Shown one piece after another: positions 9,572-20,349 of a stretch of 64,000 bases of DNA. The stretch spans positions 107,157 to 171,156 of the forward strand of contig NZ_JAKZAI010000010.1 in assembly GCF_023156235.1 (NCBI RefSeq). The letters are read 5' to 3'. Origin of the DNA: Marinobacter goseongensis (GTDB taxonomy: Bacteria; Pseudomonadota; Gammaproteobacteria; Pseudomonadales; Oleiphilaceae). Position 1 is the first letter of the stretch. The number at the start of each line of letters is the position of its first letter. The translations under genes were made by a program, and so were the position numbers. The notes under the pieces were generated by a model that was given only the letters and a program-made list of their open reading frames with translations, did not search any database and had not been told where the DNA came from.

Positions 9572-10837
9572 ATGTCTCAAGATCTGAAAGAAGCAGCCCT
9601 TGAATATCACGCCAAGCCGCGGCCTGGTAAGCTGAGTGTTGAAATCACCAAGCCGACCAAGACCTCCCGCGACCTTTCCCTGGCGTACAGCCCCGGGGTT
9701 GCCGAACCGGTCCGCGAGATCGCAAAGGACCCCGAGAACGCATACAAGTACACTGCCAAGGGCAACCTGGTAGCCGTGATCTCTGACGGTTCCGCCATCC
9801 TTGGTCTGGGTAACCTCGGTCCTCTGGCGAGCAAGCCGGTAATGGAAGGCAAGGGCGTACTGTTCAAGCGCTTTGCTGGGATTGACGTTTTCGACATCGA
9901 AGTCAATTCTGAAAGCCCGCAGGCGTTTATTGAAACCGTAGAGCGTATCGCCGATACCTTCGGTGGTATCAACCTGGAAGACATTAAGGCACCTGAGTGC
10001 TTCGAGATCGAGCGCGCTCTGATCGAAAAATGCAATGTGCCCATCTTCCACGACGATCAGCACGGAACCGCCATTGTAACCGCGGCCGGCATGATCAACG
10101 CTCTGGAGCTTCAGGGTAAGAAAATTGAAGAAGCAAAAGTGGTGTGCCTGGGTGCCGGTGCCGCCGCGATTGCCTGTATGAAGCTGCTGATCAGCTGCGG
10201 TATTCGCTCTGAAAACATCTTCATGCTTGACCGCAAGGGTGTGATCCACTCGGGTCGTGACGATCTGAACCAGTACAAGGCTATGTTTGCCAACGACACC
10301 GACAAGCGCACGCTGGATGACGCGATGACCGGTGCCGATGTGTTCCTGGGTCTCTCTGGTCCGGACCTGCTGACCGCTGATCAGCTGAAGCTGATGGCGC
10401 CCAATCCGATTGTGTTTGCCTGCTCCAACCCGGATCCCGAGATCAGCCCGGAAGTTGCCCTGGCAACCCGCGATGACCTGATCATGGCGACCGGTCGTTC
10501 GGACTACCCGAACCAGGTGAACAACGTGCTGGGCTTCCCGTTCATTTTCCGCGGTGCTCTGGACGTGCGTGCCACCAGCATCAATGAGGAGATGAAAGTG
10601 GCTGCGGTAAACGCGATTCGCGAGCTGGCGAAAGAGCCGGTACCCCGTGAGATCTGCGAAGCCTATGGTGTTGAGGCGTTTGAATTCGGTAAGGAATACA
10701 TCATTCCCAAGCCGATGGATGTGCGCCTGCTGGGAGTGGTTCCGGCGGCGGTAGCCCGTGCAGCGGTTGATTCCGGTGTTGCGCGTAACCCGTATCCGGC
10801 TCACTACCCGCTCAAGTCCATGGACGATATCATCTGA
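9572..10837 (+). CDS. maeB: NAD(P)-dependent malic enzyme (malate dehydrogenase, oxaloacetate-decarboxylating)
   Basis: 421 residues from the ATG at 9572; a GTG at 9551 is in frame but the family begins near [13 protein letters not shown]. Converts malate to pyruvate and CO2 with reduction of NAD(P). It has the malic enzyme N-terminal domain ([24 protein letters not shown]) and a Rossmann NAD-binding domain ([11 protein letters not shown]). It is the short form: the phosphotransacetylase-like C-terminal half of E. coli MaeB (759 residues) is missing, as is common in Pseudomonas relatives. Single-gene unit with its own promoter and terminator; the product could feed NADPH to lipid synthesis. 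Confidence 0.93.
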   Translation: MSQDLKEAALEYHAKPRPGKLSVEITKPTKTSRDLSLAYSPGVAEPVREIAKDPENAYKYTAKGNLVAVISDGSAILGLGNLGPLASKPVMEGKGVLFKRFAGIDVFDIEVNSESPQAFIETVERIADTFGGINLEDIKAPECFEIERALIEKCNVPIFHDDQHGTAIVTAAGMINALELQGKKIEEAKVVCLGAGAAAIACMKLLISCGIRSENIFMLDRKGVIHSGRDDLNQYKAMFANDTDKRTLDDAMTGADVFLGLSGPDLLTADQLKLMAPNPIVFACSNPDPEISPEVALATRDDLIMATGRSDYPNQVNNVLGFPFIFRGALDVRATSINEEMKVAAVNAIRELAKEPVPREICEAYGVEAFEFGKEYIIPKPMDVRLLGVVPAAVARAAVDSGVARNPYPAHYPLKSMDDII

Positions 10838-10862
10838 GTCGTTCCCGGTGAGCTGAGCACAT

Positions 10863-10895
10863 AAAAAAACCGGCGGTGATCCCGCCGGTTTTTTT
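10863..10895. terminator. Bidirectional terminator between maeB and ponA
   Basis: Stem CCGGCGG/CCGCCGG (10870-10876, 10882-10888) with an A-run before and a T-run after, so it can end transcripts from both convergent genes. Confidence 0.9.
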
Positions 10896-10917
10896 GTGCC
10901 TGAATGCTTCGGTCAGG

Positions 10918-13413
10918 TCAGAAGATCTGGCGTGACAGATCATCATCGCCATTACCGCCGTTTCCGGATTCGTCCCGCGGATCCATTGGCGGCGGCGCAT
11001 CCTCCTCGCGAAACAGTTCAAACAAACCATCCTGCCCCGGTCGGGCGCGCTTTCCGGTTTCCGGGTCAATCCGAACGTTGACGATGCCGTTCGGGCGGGG
11101 CATCAGCGAGCTGGAGCTGCCGTTCAGAGCAACTTTCATATAGTCCATCCAGACCGGCAGTGCCGTGCTGGCACCGAATTCGCGGCGTCCCAATGGGGCG
11201 GGTTGGTCAAAGCCGACCCACACGGTGGTGGCAATGTCGTGATTGTATCCGGCAAACCAGGTGTCTACCTGCTCGTTGGTCGTTCCGGTTTTTCCGGCCA
11301 AGTCGCTGCGACCCAGTGCCAGCGCGCGGCGCCCCGTGCCCAGCTTGATCACGTCCCGCATCATCGAGTGCAGAATATACACCGAGCGCTCATCGGCAAG
11401 GCGGCGGGCAATGCGTACTTTAGGTTCACCATCGCTGGCTGCGTCGCCTTCTGCTGATGCCTGCTGTAGGACGTCATCGCAGTCCCGGTTGCATAAAATC
11501 ACTTTCGGCGCGCTGTAAATCTCTTCGTCGTTGACGTCTGTGATGCTCGCTATCAGGAAGGGCGTCACGTCATACCCGCCGTTGGCGATCACTGCAAAGC
11601 CCCTTGCCAGTTCCATAGGCGTCAGCTGGCCGCTGCCAAGAGACAGGGACAGGTCTTTTTGCATGTCGCCGGTGGGGATCTTCAGCTGGTCAAGGTAATC
11701 CAGTGTGTTCTGGATGCCCAGGTCCCGGAGTAGCCGGATGGAGACCAGGTTTCGTGACAGGTAGAGCGCCTTGCGAAGCCGCGTTGGGCCATAGAACTGG
11801 CCAGACGAATTCTGCGGGCGCCAGGCTGTTTCCAGTTCGTCGTCATCAAACACGATGGGGGCATCGTTATAGATGGTGGCAGGTGTCATGCCGTTTTCGA
11901 GAGCAGCCAGGTACAGGAAAGGCTTGAAGGTGGAGCCAGGCTGTCGCTTCGCCTGGGTGGCGCGATTGTACTTGCTCTGGCTGAAGCTGTACCCGCCAGC
12001 AAGTGCTTCGATGGCCCCCGTGGCAGTATTCAGAGAAATAAGGGCGCCCTCCACGCGAGGCGCCTGAGCCAGACCAACCTGACGGATATTGATGGTGTCG
12101 ATCTGCGGGCTGCGGCCATCATCAGCGCCGGCTTCTGTGGTCATGGTGTCGAGTGCCGGGTCTGCGGCCGGTTTGACGTAGACGACATCGCCTCTGCTGA
12201 CCACGTCCGAGGGTTTTTCCGGTTTGGCGCCGGTCAGGTTTTCGGTTCTGTAGCGTCGGGCCCAGGTCATGGACTCAAAGGTCATGACGATTTTGCCCAG
12301 GGTTCGGGCAAACAGATCCACTTCGCCGTCGTCGTCCCGGACCGCGGTCACAATGGCGGGTATGAGGGCTTCCACCCGCGGATAGCCGGCAATCAATCGC
12401 TCCAGGTTCTCCGGTTCCAGCTCGACACTGTCAATCTGGCCGATGGGTCCCCGGAAGCCGTGCCTGCGGTCATACGTCTCCAGGCCCTTGCGGAGGGCCA
12501 ACGTGGCCTGCTGCTGCTTGGTACTGTTAACGGTGAGCTTGACTTCGTAGCCATCGGTGTAGGCCTTGTCGCCAAACCGCCGAACCATTTCGGTTCTCGC
12601 CATTTCCGCGGCAAAATCGGCATCCACTTCGGTATCCGCGGCATTGTAGCGCGCGGTGAGGGGGGCATTGGCTGCCAGTTCATATGCGTCCGGCGTGATG
12701 TAGCCGAGGTCTCGCATGCGCCCGAGAATCCAGTTGCGGCGAATCTGCGCGCGCTCAGGATTGGCGAGAGGGTTGAAGGCGGACGGTGCCTTGGGCAGGC
12801 CGGCAAGCATGGCCATCTGTGCCAGGGACAGTTCGGAGATCGGCTTGTTGTAGTAAACCTGAGCGGCGGCAGCGATGCCGTACGAGCGGTTGCCGAGATA
12901 GATCTTGTTCAGGTAGAGCTCGAGGATGCGCTCCTTGCTCAGTTCACGTTCTATTTGAAGAGCCAGAAGTATCTCGTTGAACTTGCGAATAAACGTTCTG
13001 TCGCGTGACAAAAAGTAATTTTTTGCAACCTGCATTGTGATGGTGCTGCCCCCAGACTGGATCTCTCCCGTGGAGACCAGTTCGATGGCAGCCCGCATCA
13101 GGCCTTTGAAGTCCACCCCGAAGTGGTCGTAAAAACGCGCGTCTTCCGCGGCCAGAAAGGCATGTAACTGAATTGTAGGGATCTGTTCGATTGTGACCGG
13201 TGCCCTTCTCTTTTCACCGAATTCTGCTATTAATCTGTCATCCGCGCTGTAGACCCTCAGTGGCGTCTGCAACTTGATATCAAGAAGCTGATCCACTGGC
13301 GGAAGTCCGGGGCGAAGATAAAGATAGAAACCGGAAGTCACGATCATCGCGAGACTTAATCCGGTGATAAAAAGCCAGGCAAACAGGCGGGATGTACGCA
13401 ACAAATGAGACAT
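10918..13413 (-). CDS. ponA: Penicillin-binding protein 1A (class A, transglycosylase and transpeptidase)
   Basis: 831 residues. One N-terminal membrane helix (about residues 10-30) anchors a periplasmic enzyme that polymerises glycan strands and cross-links peptides. The glycosyltransferase domain has the catalytic Glu motif EDARFYDHFGVD. An OB-like insert follows. The transpeptidase domain shows the active Ser motif STFK, the SRN motif (YLSRN) and KTG (LAGKTGTT). The gene is divergent from pilM, the same arrangement as ponA/pilMNOPQ in Pseudomonas. Confidence 0.96.
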   Translation of the reverse strand: MSHLLRTSRLFAWLFITGLSLAMIVTSGFYLYLRPGLPPVDQLLDIKLQTPLRVYSADDRLIAEFGEKRRAPVTIEQIPTIQLHAFLAAEDARFYDHFGVDFKGLMRAAIELVSTGEIQSGGSTITMQVAKNYFLSRDRTFIRKFNEILLALQIERELSKERILELYLNKIYLGNRSYGIAAAAQVYYNKPISELSLAQMAMLAGLPKAPSAFNPLANPERAQIRRNWILGRMRDLGYITPDAYELAANAPLTARYNAADTEVDADFAAEMARTEMVRRFGDKAYTDGYEVKLTVNSTKQQQATLALRKGLETYDRRHGFRGPIGQIDSVELEPENLERLIAGYPRVEALIPAIVTAVRDDDGEVDLFARTLGKIVMTFESMTWARRYRTENLTGAKPEKPSDVVSRGDVVYVKPAADPALDTMTTEAGADDGRSPQIDTINIRQVGLAQAPRVEGALISLNTATGAIEALAGGYSFSQSKYNRATQAKRQPGSTFKPFLYLAALENGMTPATIYNDAPIVFDDDELETAWRPQNSSGQFYGPTRLRKALYLSRNLVSIRLLRDLGIQNTLDYLDQLKIPTGDMQKDLSLSLGSGQLTPMELARGFAVIANGGYDVTPFLIASITDVNDEEIYSAPKVILCNRDCDDVLQQASAEGDAASDGEPKVRIARRLADERSVYILHSMMRDVIKLGTGRRALALGRSDLAGKTGTTNEQVDTWFAGYNHDIATTVWVGFDQPAPLGRREFGASTALPVWMDYMKVALNGSSSSLMPRPNGIVNVRIDPETGKRARPGQDGLFELFREEDAPPPMDPRDESGNGGNGDDDLSRQIF

Positions 13414-13599
13414 TTTTTTCTGACAACTGTTGGATATAGGTCTATCATTTGAGAAATTGCTTTAGGAAGGATAATTCGCTTCACCGTTGCAATGTCATTC
13501 AAATAATGAAGAACTCGCATTGTAGACGGAAAATTGAAGAAATTCTCTTAAATAAAAAACACATAAGTTACGTAACCCGGTGCATGTAACCAGGTATAG

Positions 13600-14672
<1,073 letters not shown>

Positions 14673-14673
<1 letters not shown>

Positions 14674-15236
14674 TGGCAAAGATTAACCTCAGACCCTGGC
14701 GTGAAGAACTTCGCGCGGAAAAACAGAAGCAGTTCGTGGTGATGATTCTGGGGGCGGCCATAGTGGCAGCCGGCCTGGCGTTTCTGTGGAAGTCCGACAT
14801 GGACAGCCGCATTGCCTACCAGCAGTCCCGCAACGCCTACATCGAGACAGCGACCAGGCAGCTTGATCAACAGATCAAGGAAATCGAGGATCTGAAGCGC
14901 AAGCGGGACGAGCTTTTGGCCCGCATGCAGGTGATCCAGGAGCTTCAGGGCACCCGCCCGGTCATCGTCCGCGTCTTCGACGAGCTGGTGCGGACGCTGC
15001 CGGATGGCTTGTTCTACTCGGATCTGAAGAAAACCGGAGACCGCGTGGATATCGTCGGCATGGCCGAATCCAATGGCCGGGTCTCCACCTTGTTGCGGCG
15101 TTTCGAGGAGTCAGACTGGTTCAGCGATCCGAACCTGACCAACGTTGCCGCCGCCGACAGTCGTCGGACCGGGTACAGTGAATTCAAGATGTCGGTCCAG
15201 CAGCAAACTCCAGAGCCCGAAGGGGAGGATAAGTAA
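14673..15236 (+). CDS. pilN: Type IV pilus assembly protein PilN
   Basis: 187 residues. A short cytoplasmic tail with the conserved INLRPWR motif (PilM-binding in the family), one membrane helix (about residues 23-42), a coiled-coil stretch and a periplasmic ferredoxin-like domain. Forms a heterodimer with PilO. One-base overlaps with both neighbours indicate translational coupling. Confidence 0.96.
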
Positions 15237-15847
15237 TGAGCCTCGCGGACTCACTCAAAAGTCTGAATGAATTCGACATCAACGATCTTGATGTCAACAA
15301 CGCGGGTATCTGGCCAGCGCCGATCAAAGCCATCGTGGCACTGATCATTTTCGGTCTGATCCTGGGTGGTGGGTACTGGTTCTTTATCAAGGATCAGTAC
15401 GCGCAGCTCGAAAGAGTTGAAAGCACCGAGCAGGAGCTCCGCAAGAAATACGAAGACAAGGCCTACCAGGTTGCCAACCTTGACGTGTTCAAGGCGCAGA
15501 TGGAGGAAATGGAAGAGACGTTCGGGGCTCTGGTTCGGCAGCTGCCCAGTGAAACCGAGGTGCCCGGGCTGTTGGAGGACATAACCAACACAGCGCTCGG
15601 TAGCGGCCTTGCGCTGCAGGAAGTCGCTCTCCAGCCTGAACAGCGTCGTGATTTCTACTCGGTGTTGCCGATCAACATCCGCGTTTCCGGCTCTTACCAT
15701 GAGCTGGCATCCTTCGTCAGCAGTGTGGCAAGCCTGCCACGGATTGTGACGCTGCACGACTTGACGATTAAACCAACTGGCGGTGATGGCGAGCGACTGG
15801 ATATGCAGGTCCTCGCACGCACCTACCGCTACCGGGCTGGAGAATGA
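15236..15847 (+). CDS. pilO: Type IV pilus assembly protein PilO
   Basis: 203 residues. N-terminal cytoplasmic segment, one membrane helix (about residues 27-47), then a charged coiled coil and a ferredoxin-like periplasmic domain. Partner of PilN in the alignment complex that spans from the cytoplasmic PilM to PilP and the secretin. Overlaps pilP by the ATGA arrangement. Confidence 0.95.
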   Translation: MSLADSLKSLNEFDINDLDVNNAGIWPAPIKAIVALIIFGLILGGGYWFFIKDQYAQLERVESTEQELRKKYEDKAYQVANLDVFKAQMEEMEETFGALVRQLPSETEVPGLLEDITNTALGSGLALQEVALQPEQRRDFYSVLPINIRVSGSYHELASFVSSVASLPRIVTLHDLTIKPTGGDGERLDMQVLARTYRYRAGE

Positions 15848-16395
15848 GCATGGCAGGACAGCATGCGGGAAAAGCCTGGCTGGGTATTTGTCTGGCATCC
15901 CTTCTGACGGCTTGTTCCCAGGGAAGTGGTTTCTCTGATCTTGACAAATTCATGGCCGATACCAGGGCGAAACCGAGGGGGCACGTTGAACCCTTGCCGG
16001 AGTTCAAGGCATACGAAGCGTTCAGTTACTCTGCCGCCGATCGGCGCGCGCCTTTTGAACCGCCGATTGATGCGCAGTTGACCATGGTGGATAACGAGCC
16101 GGTCAGTGACGTCGAGCCGGATCTCGATCGCCCGAGAGAGGTGCTGGAAAACTTCGACCTGAAGGATCTGAACATGGTGGGAACCCTGACAGACACCTCA
16201 GGTGGTCTTTTTGCGCTGATTCGCGACAACGCGGGTGGCGTACACCGGGTACGTTCGGGCAATTACATGGGGCAAAACTACGGCCGCATTGTCGGCATAG
16301 GCGAGTCCCGTGTGGAGCTCATTGAAATCGTTCCCAATGGCCGGGGTGGATGGGTCGAACGTCCTCGTTTCCTGTCCCTCGATGAAGAAGGCTAA
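15844..16395 (+). CDS. pilP: Type IV pilus assembly lipoprotein PilP
   Basis: 183 residues. Lipoprotein signal with lipobox LTAC, so it is lipid-anchored after cleavage. The unstructured middle is followed by a small beta-domain (about residues 100-180, NMVGTL...GNYMGQNYGRI) that in the family contacts the N-terminal domains of the secretin PilQ. Overlaps the pilO stop by four bases; nine bases before pilQ. Confidence 0.95.
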   Translation: MSMAGQHAGKAWLGICLASLLTACSQGSGFSDLDKFMADTRAKPRGHVEPLPEFKAYEAFSYSAADRRAPFEPPIDAQLTMVDNEPVSDVEPDLDRPREVLENFDLKDLNMVGTLTDTSGGLFALIRDNAGGVHRVRSGNYMGQNYGRIVGIGESRVELIEIVPNGRGGWVERPRFLSLDEEG

Positions 16396-16403
16396 GGAGC
16401 GGG

Positions 16404-18521
16404 ATGATGAATAGCGAAAGAAACATGCATGAACAAAAAAGTTTGGGGTCGAGGCTAGCGATGTTCAGAAAACTCAATGTATACGTCAGCGTGATTGCTC
16501 TGGGGTTGTTATCTGGCCTGGCCAATGCGGTCACGCTGGAAGACGTGTCGTTTTCATCGTTGCCCGGCGACCAGCTGGAAGTGACGTTGCAATTTGACGG
16601 TCAACCCCCCGAACCAACGGGTTACACCATCGAGCGCCCGGCACGGATTGCGGTCGATCTGCGAGATACGCAGAGCGGTCTGGATAGTCGCAGTGTCCCG
16701 CTGGGTTCCGGCAATGCCCAAAGCATGACCGTGGTGGAAACCAAAGACCGCACCCGCTTGATCTTCAATCTGATCGAGCTGGCACCCTACGAGACCGCCC
16801 GGCAGGGTAATTCACTGGTGCTGACTATTGGTGGTGAAAGCAGTGGCACGACCATGGCTGCCAATGGCGGCGGTTCCTCGTCTGCCGCGCCAGCGTCCTC
16901 GCGCAGCCGCGATGCGCTGGCCGGCGTCGATTTTCGTCGCGGTAAAGATGGCGAGGGTCGGGTGATTGTTGATCTCGGCAGTCCGAGCACGCCGGTGGAT
17001 CTGTCCGAGCTGGGTGGCAAAATTCGCCTGACCATGGACGGCACCACGGTTCCGGAGAATCTCCGCCGCCGTCTCGACGTCACCGATTTTGCCACGCCGG
17101 TGACCCGTGTTGACACCTTCATCGAGAGCGGCAACGCCGTTGTCGAGATTCGTCCGGAAGGCAACTACGATTACATCGCGTACCAGTCCGGCTCGCAGTT
17201 CACCGTCAGCGTTGAGAAGCTGTCTGAGCAGGAGGCGGAAGAGCGCCGCGAGGAGAGGTTCCCATATACGGGCGATAAGCTGTCACTGAACTTCCAGGAC
17301 ATCGAGGTCCGTTCGGTGCTGCAGCTGATTGCCGACTTTACCGGCCTTAACCTGGTTGCCAGTGATACGGTCAGCGGCAGCATCACCCTGCGCCTGCAAA
17401 ATGTGCCCTGGGATCAGGCGCTGGATCTGATTCTGAAGACCAAGGGCCTGGACAAGCGTCAGATCGGCAACGTTCTGCTGGTAGCGCCTGCTGACGAGAT
17501 CGCTGCCCGTGAAAAGCTCGAGCTGGAAACCACCAAGCAGATCGCGGAACTGGCCCCGGTTCGCCTTGATATCATTCAGGTCAACTACGCCAAGGCCGCC
17601 GACATCGTTGCTCTGATCCAGGCTGACGCGGAGCTTGTCTCTTCCCGCGGATTCGTTTCGTCCGATGCGCGTACCAACACCATCAGCGTGCGTGAAACGG
17701 CAGAAAAGCTTGAGGAAATTCGTCGTCTGGTGACAACCTGGGACGTGGCCGTACGCCAGGTATCGATTGAGGCGCGGATCGTGCGTGCCCAAAACAATGT
17801 CGCTGAAGAGCTGGGTGTTCGTTGGGGCGCGCAGGGGCGTGCAACCGCCGATGGCGGCACTGACAGCATTGTGGTGGGTGGCTCCCAGGGTGGCTTGCCG
17901 GGCATCGGCACCGGCGGCGGTCCGCTGACGCTGCCTTCCGATCTGAACGTTGATCTCGGCGTAACCCGCACCAACACATCATCGGTCGCCTTCGGGTATA
18001 TCGGCACCGACCTGCTGATCGACCTCGAGCTGTCCGCCTTCGAGAGCGACGGTCAGGCGGAGGTTGTATCCCAGCCTCGTGTGGTAACGGCTGACAGGCA
18101 GACCGCCAAGATCAAGTCCGGTGAAGAGATTCCCTACCAGGAAGCCTCCTCCAGTGGTGCTACATCGGTTTCCTTCAAGGAAGCTGCGCTGTCGCTGGAA
18201 GTGACGCCGCAGATTACGCCAGACGACAAGATCATCATGGACCTTGTGGTGAACCAGGATTCCCGTGGCGAAGTGACTGCCGGTATACCGGCGATCAACA
18301 CCAACGAGGTCACCACTCAGGTGCTGGTGGGCAACGGCGAGACCGTCGTTCTGGGTGGTATCTTCCAGTCCGAAGTCGCCACCACCGTCACCAAGACGCC
18401 GTTCCTGGGCGATATTCCCTACCTGGGTCGTCTTTTCAAGCGCACCGAGCGAATCGACGAGCGTAGCGAGCTGTTGATCTTCATCACCCCGAAGATCATC
18501 AAAAGCGACCTGATCGATTAA
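16404..18521 (+). CDS. pilQ: Type IV pilus secretin PilQ
   Basis: 705 residues, outer-membrane channel through which the pilus emerges. There is a long leader: about 20 polar residues before a hydrophobic signal segment ending GLANA, so translation may begin at the internal ATG for MFRKLNVYV (16461). Two AMIN-type peptidoglycan-binding domains (about 45-145 and 175-275) precede the STN/N0 domain (PYTGDKLSLNFQDIEV), an N1 domain and the secretin domain with the VVLGGIF signature near the C-terminus. Last gene of pilMNOPQ, followed by a strong terminator. Confidence 0.96.
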   Translation: MMNSERNMHEQKSLGSRLAMFRKLNVYVSVIALGLLSGLANAVTLEDVSFSSLPGDQLEVTLQFDGQPPEPTGYTIERPARIAVDLRDTQSGLDSRSVPLGSGNAQSMTVVETKDRTRLIFNLIELAPYETARQGNSLVLTIGGESSGTTMAANGGGSSSAAPASSRSRDALAGVDFRRGKDGEGRVIVDLGSPSTPVDLSELGGKIRLTMDGTTVPENLRRRLDVTDFATPVTRVDTFIESGNAVVEIRPEGNYDYIAYQSGSQFTVSVEKLSEQEAEERREERFPYTGDKLSLNFQDIEVRSVLQLIADFTGLNLVASDTVSGSITLRLQNVPWDQALDLILKTKGLDKRQIGNVLLVAPADEIAAREKLELETTKQIAELAPVRLDIIQVNYAKAADIVALIQADAELVSSRGFVSSDARTNTISVRETAEKLEEIRRLVTTWDVAVRQVSIEARIVRAQNNVAEELGVRWGAQGRATADGGTDSIVVGGSQGGLPGIGTGGGPLTLPSDLNVDLGVTRTNTSSVAFGYIGTDLLIDLELSAFESDGQAEVVSQPRVVTADRQTAKIKSGEEIPYQEASSSGATSVSFKEAALSLEVTPQITPDDKIIMDLVVNQDSRGEVTAGIPAINTNEVTTQVLVGNGETVVLGGIFQSEVATTVTKTPFLGDIPYLGRLFKRTERIDERSELLIFITPKIIKSDLID

Positions 18522-18536
18522 GCTCACCGTGTAACG

Positions 18537-18568
18537 AAAGCCGCCGCCTAGCACCGGCGGCTTTTTTT
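18537..18568 (+). terminator. Rho-independent terminator of pilMNOPQ
   Basis: Stem GCCGCCG/CGGCGGC (18540-18546, 18555-18561) followed by seven T. Confidence 0.9.
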
Positions 18569-18647
18569 CGTCCGGACACGGGTGAAATTTATCGATTTTG
18601 CGGCCCTGTGCTATTCTCACCCGCCAGTATGTTTATGAGCTCAAGTT

Positions 18648-19214
18648 ATGTCACTGCCAAAACGAATAGTCCTGGTTGGTCCCATGGGGGCGGGCAAAAG
18701 CACGATTGGCCGAATGCTGGCCAGGGAGCTCGGCTATCGTTTTCTGGATTCAGACCGAATCATTGAAGAGCGCTGCGGAGCCAACATCCCGTGGATATTT
18801 GATGTCGAGGGTGAGGAGGGGTTCAGGCAACGGGAAACGGCAATGTTGGCGGAGCTGTCTGCGGTGCACGGTACCGTGCTGGCCACGGGTGGTGGTGCCG
18901 TCATGCGCCCCGAAAATCACGAACTCCTCAAGCGTGATGCTGCCGTGGTTTATCTGAAAACCTCGATCGACCAGCAGGTCGAGCGCACCCGTCGCGACCG
19001 CAATCGGCCCCTGCTCCAGAATGACGATCCCGAGGCGGTCCTGCGACACCTGTTCACAGTGCGCGACCCGCTTTACACCGGGCTGGCCGACATCATTATG
19101 TACACGGACCGGAAAAGCCCCAGGCTGGTGGTCCGTCAATTGGTTAACAGGGTGAATCCGAGAACGCCGCGCCACAAACGTCAGGTGCGGAAGGAAGGGC
19201 GAAATCATGCATAG
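18648..19214 (+). CDS. aroK: Shikimate kinase
   Basis: 188 residues. Phosphorylates shikimate in the chorismate pathway. Walker [10 protein letters not shown] (residues 12-20), shikimate-binding DSDR and the GGGAVMR loop are present, with the lid Arg in RDRNRPLL. The C-terminal 15 residues are basic and extend past the usual end. It overlaps aroB by eight bases, so the two are coupled; pilQ-aroK-aroB order is common in gammaproteobacteria. Confidence 0.96.
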   Translation: MSLPKRIVLVGPMGAGKSTIGRMLARELGYRFLDSDRIIEERCGANIPWIFDVEGEEGFRQRETAMLAELSAVHGTVLATGGGAVMRPENHELLKRDAAVVYLKTSIDQQVERTRRDRNRPLLQNDDPEAVLRHLFTVRDPLYTGLADIIMYTDRKSPRLVVRQLVNRVNPRTPRHKRQVRKEGRNHA

Positions 19215-20301
19215 AGCGGTCAGAGAGCTCAACGTGGATCTGGGTGATCGTAGCTACCCCATTTTTATCGGCGCGGGGCTGCTGGGTAGCCGGGATCTGA
19301 CCCCCTACGTGGCGGGCAGCCAGGTCATGATCGTCACCAATGAGACGGTCGCGCCGCTCTACCTCGAAAAGGCCGAGGCGTGTTTTCGCGGCAAGCGCGT
19401 GGATACGGTCACCCTGCCAGATGGCGAGAAGTACAAGGACTGGCAAACGCTCAACCTTATCTTTGATGCTTTGTTGGCGAAGCGGCACACCCGGAAAACC
19501 ACGCTGGTCGCGCTCGGCGGCGGCGTGATCGGCGACATGACCGGGTATGCAGCCGCAAGCTATCAACGCGGAGTGCCATTTATCCAGATTCCCACCACGC
19601 TGCTATCGCAGGTGGATTCGTCAGTAGGCGGTAAGACCGGCATCAACCACCCGCTGGGCAAGAATATGATTGGTGCCTTCCATCAGCCTGAAGTGGTGCT
19701 GATTGACACCGATTCCCTGGCAACTCTGCCGCCGCGGGAAGTGTCGGCGGGACTGGCGGAAGTGATCAAGTATGGCCTGATCCGCGATACCGAATTTCTG
19801 GCCTGGCTGGACCGTGACATCGACCGTCTGATGGCACTCGAAGCGGAGGCTCTGGTCGAGGCTATCTTCCGCTCCTGCGCCTGCAAGGCCGACGTCGTCG
19901 CGCAGGATGAACGTGAGGGTGGGCTTCGAGCCATCCTGAATCTGGGGCATACCTTCGGTCATGCGATCGAGACCTTTGCCGGCTACGGCAACTGGCTGCA
20001 CGGCGAGGCCGTTGGCACGGGGATGATCATGGCGGCGGACTTATCGCGCAGAGACGGCATGATTTCCGAAGCGGATTTCCAGCGCTGCCGGGCGTTAATA
20101 CTTCGTGCTGGGTTACCGGCTTTGCCGCCCCGGGAGATGACACCTGCGGACTTTATGGAACTGATGTCCGTCGACAAGAAAAACGTGGATGGTGCATTGC
20201 GGCTGGTGCTGCTGCGGGCCCTCGGCGACGCTTTTGTCACGGCTGACGCAAAGCCCGGGTCGCTTGCCGCCACCTTGAACGAATTCTGCAGGTCAGCCTG
20301 A
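19207..20301 (+). CDS. aroB: 3-dehydroquinate synthase
   Basis: 364 residues. Second step of the shikimate pathway, NAD- and metal-dependent cyclisation of DAHP. NAD-binding [13 protein letters not shown] and [19 protein letters not shown] are seen, as are the metal ligands in the GHTFGHAIE motif. Start ATG lies inside the aroK end. Followed after 48 bases by the damX-like gene. Confidence 0.97.
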   Translation: MHRAVRELNVDLGDRSYPIFIGAGLLGSRDLTPYVAGSQVMIVTNETVAPLYLEKAEACFRGKRVDTVTLPDGEKYKDWQTLNLIFDALLAKRHTRKTTLVALGGGVIGDMTGYAAASYQRGVPFIQIPTTLLSQVDSSVGGKTGINHPLGKNMIGAFHQPEVVLIDTDSLATLPPREVSAGLAEVIKYGLIRDTEFLAWLDRDIDRLMALEAEALVEAIFRSCACKADVVAQDEREGGLRAILNLGHTFGHAIETFAGYGNWLHGEAVGTGMIMAADLSRRDGMISEADFQRCRALILRAGLPALPPREMTPADFMELMSVDKKNVDGALRLVLLRALGDAFVTADAKPGSLAATLNEFCRSA

Positions 20302-20349
20302 GTTATCAGGCGTTGATCGGGTTTGGACCACGCGCAACAGGGACTGACA

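Noticed and set aside
9545..10804. 419-codon open frame on the minus strand
   Set aside because: Antisense to the malic enzyme gene; no ribosome-binding site or recognisable motif.
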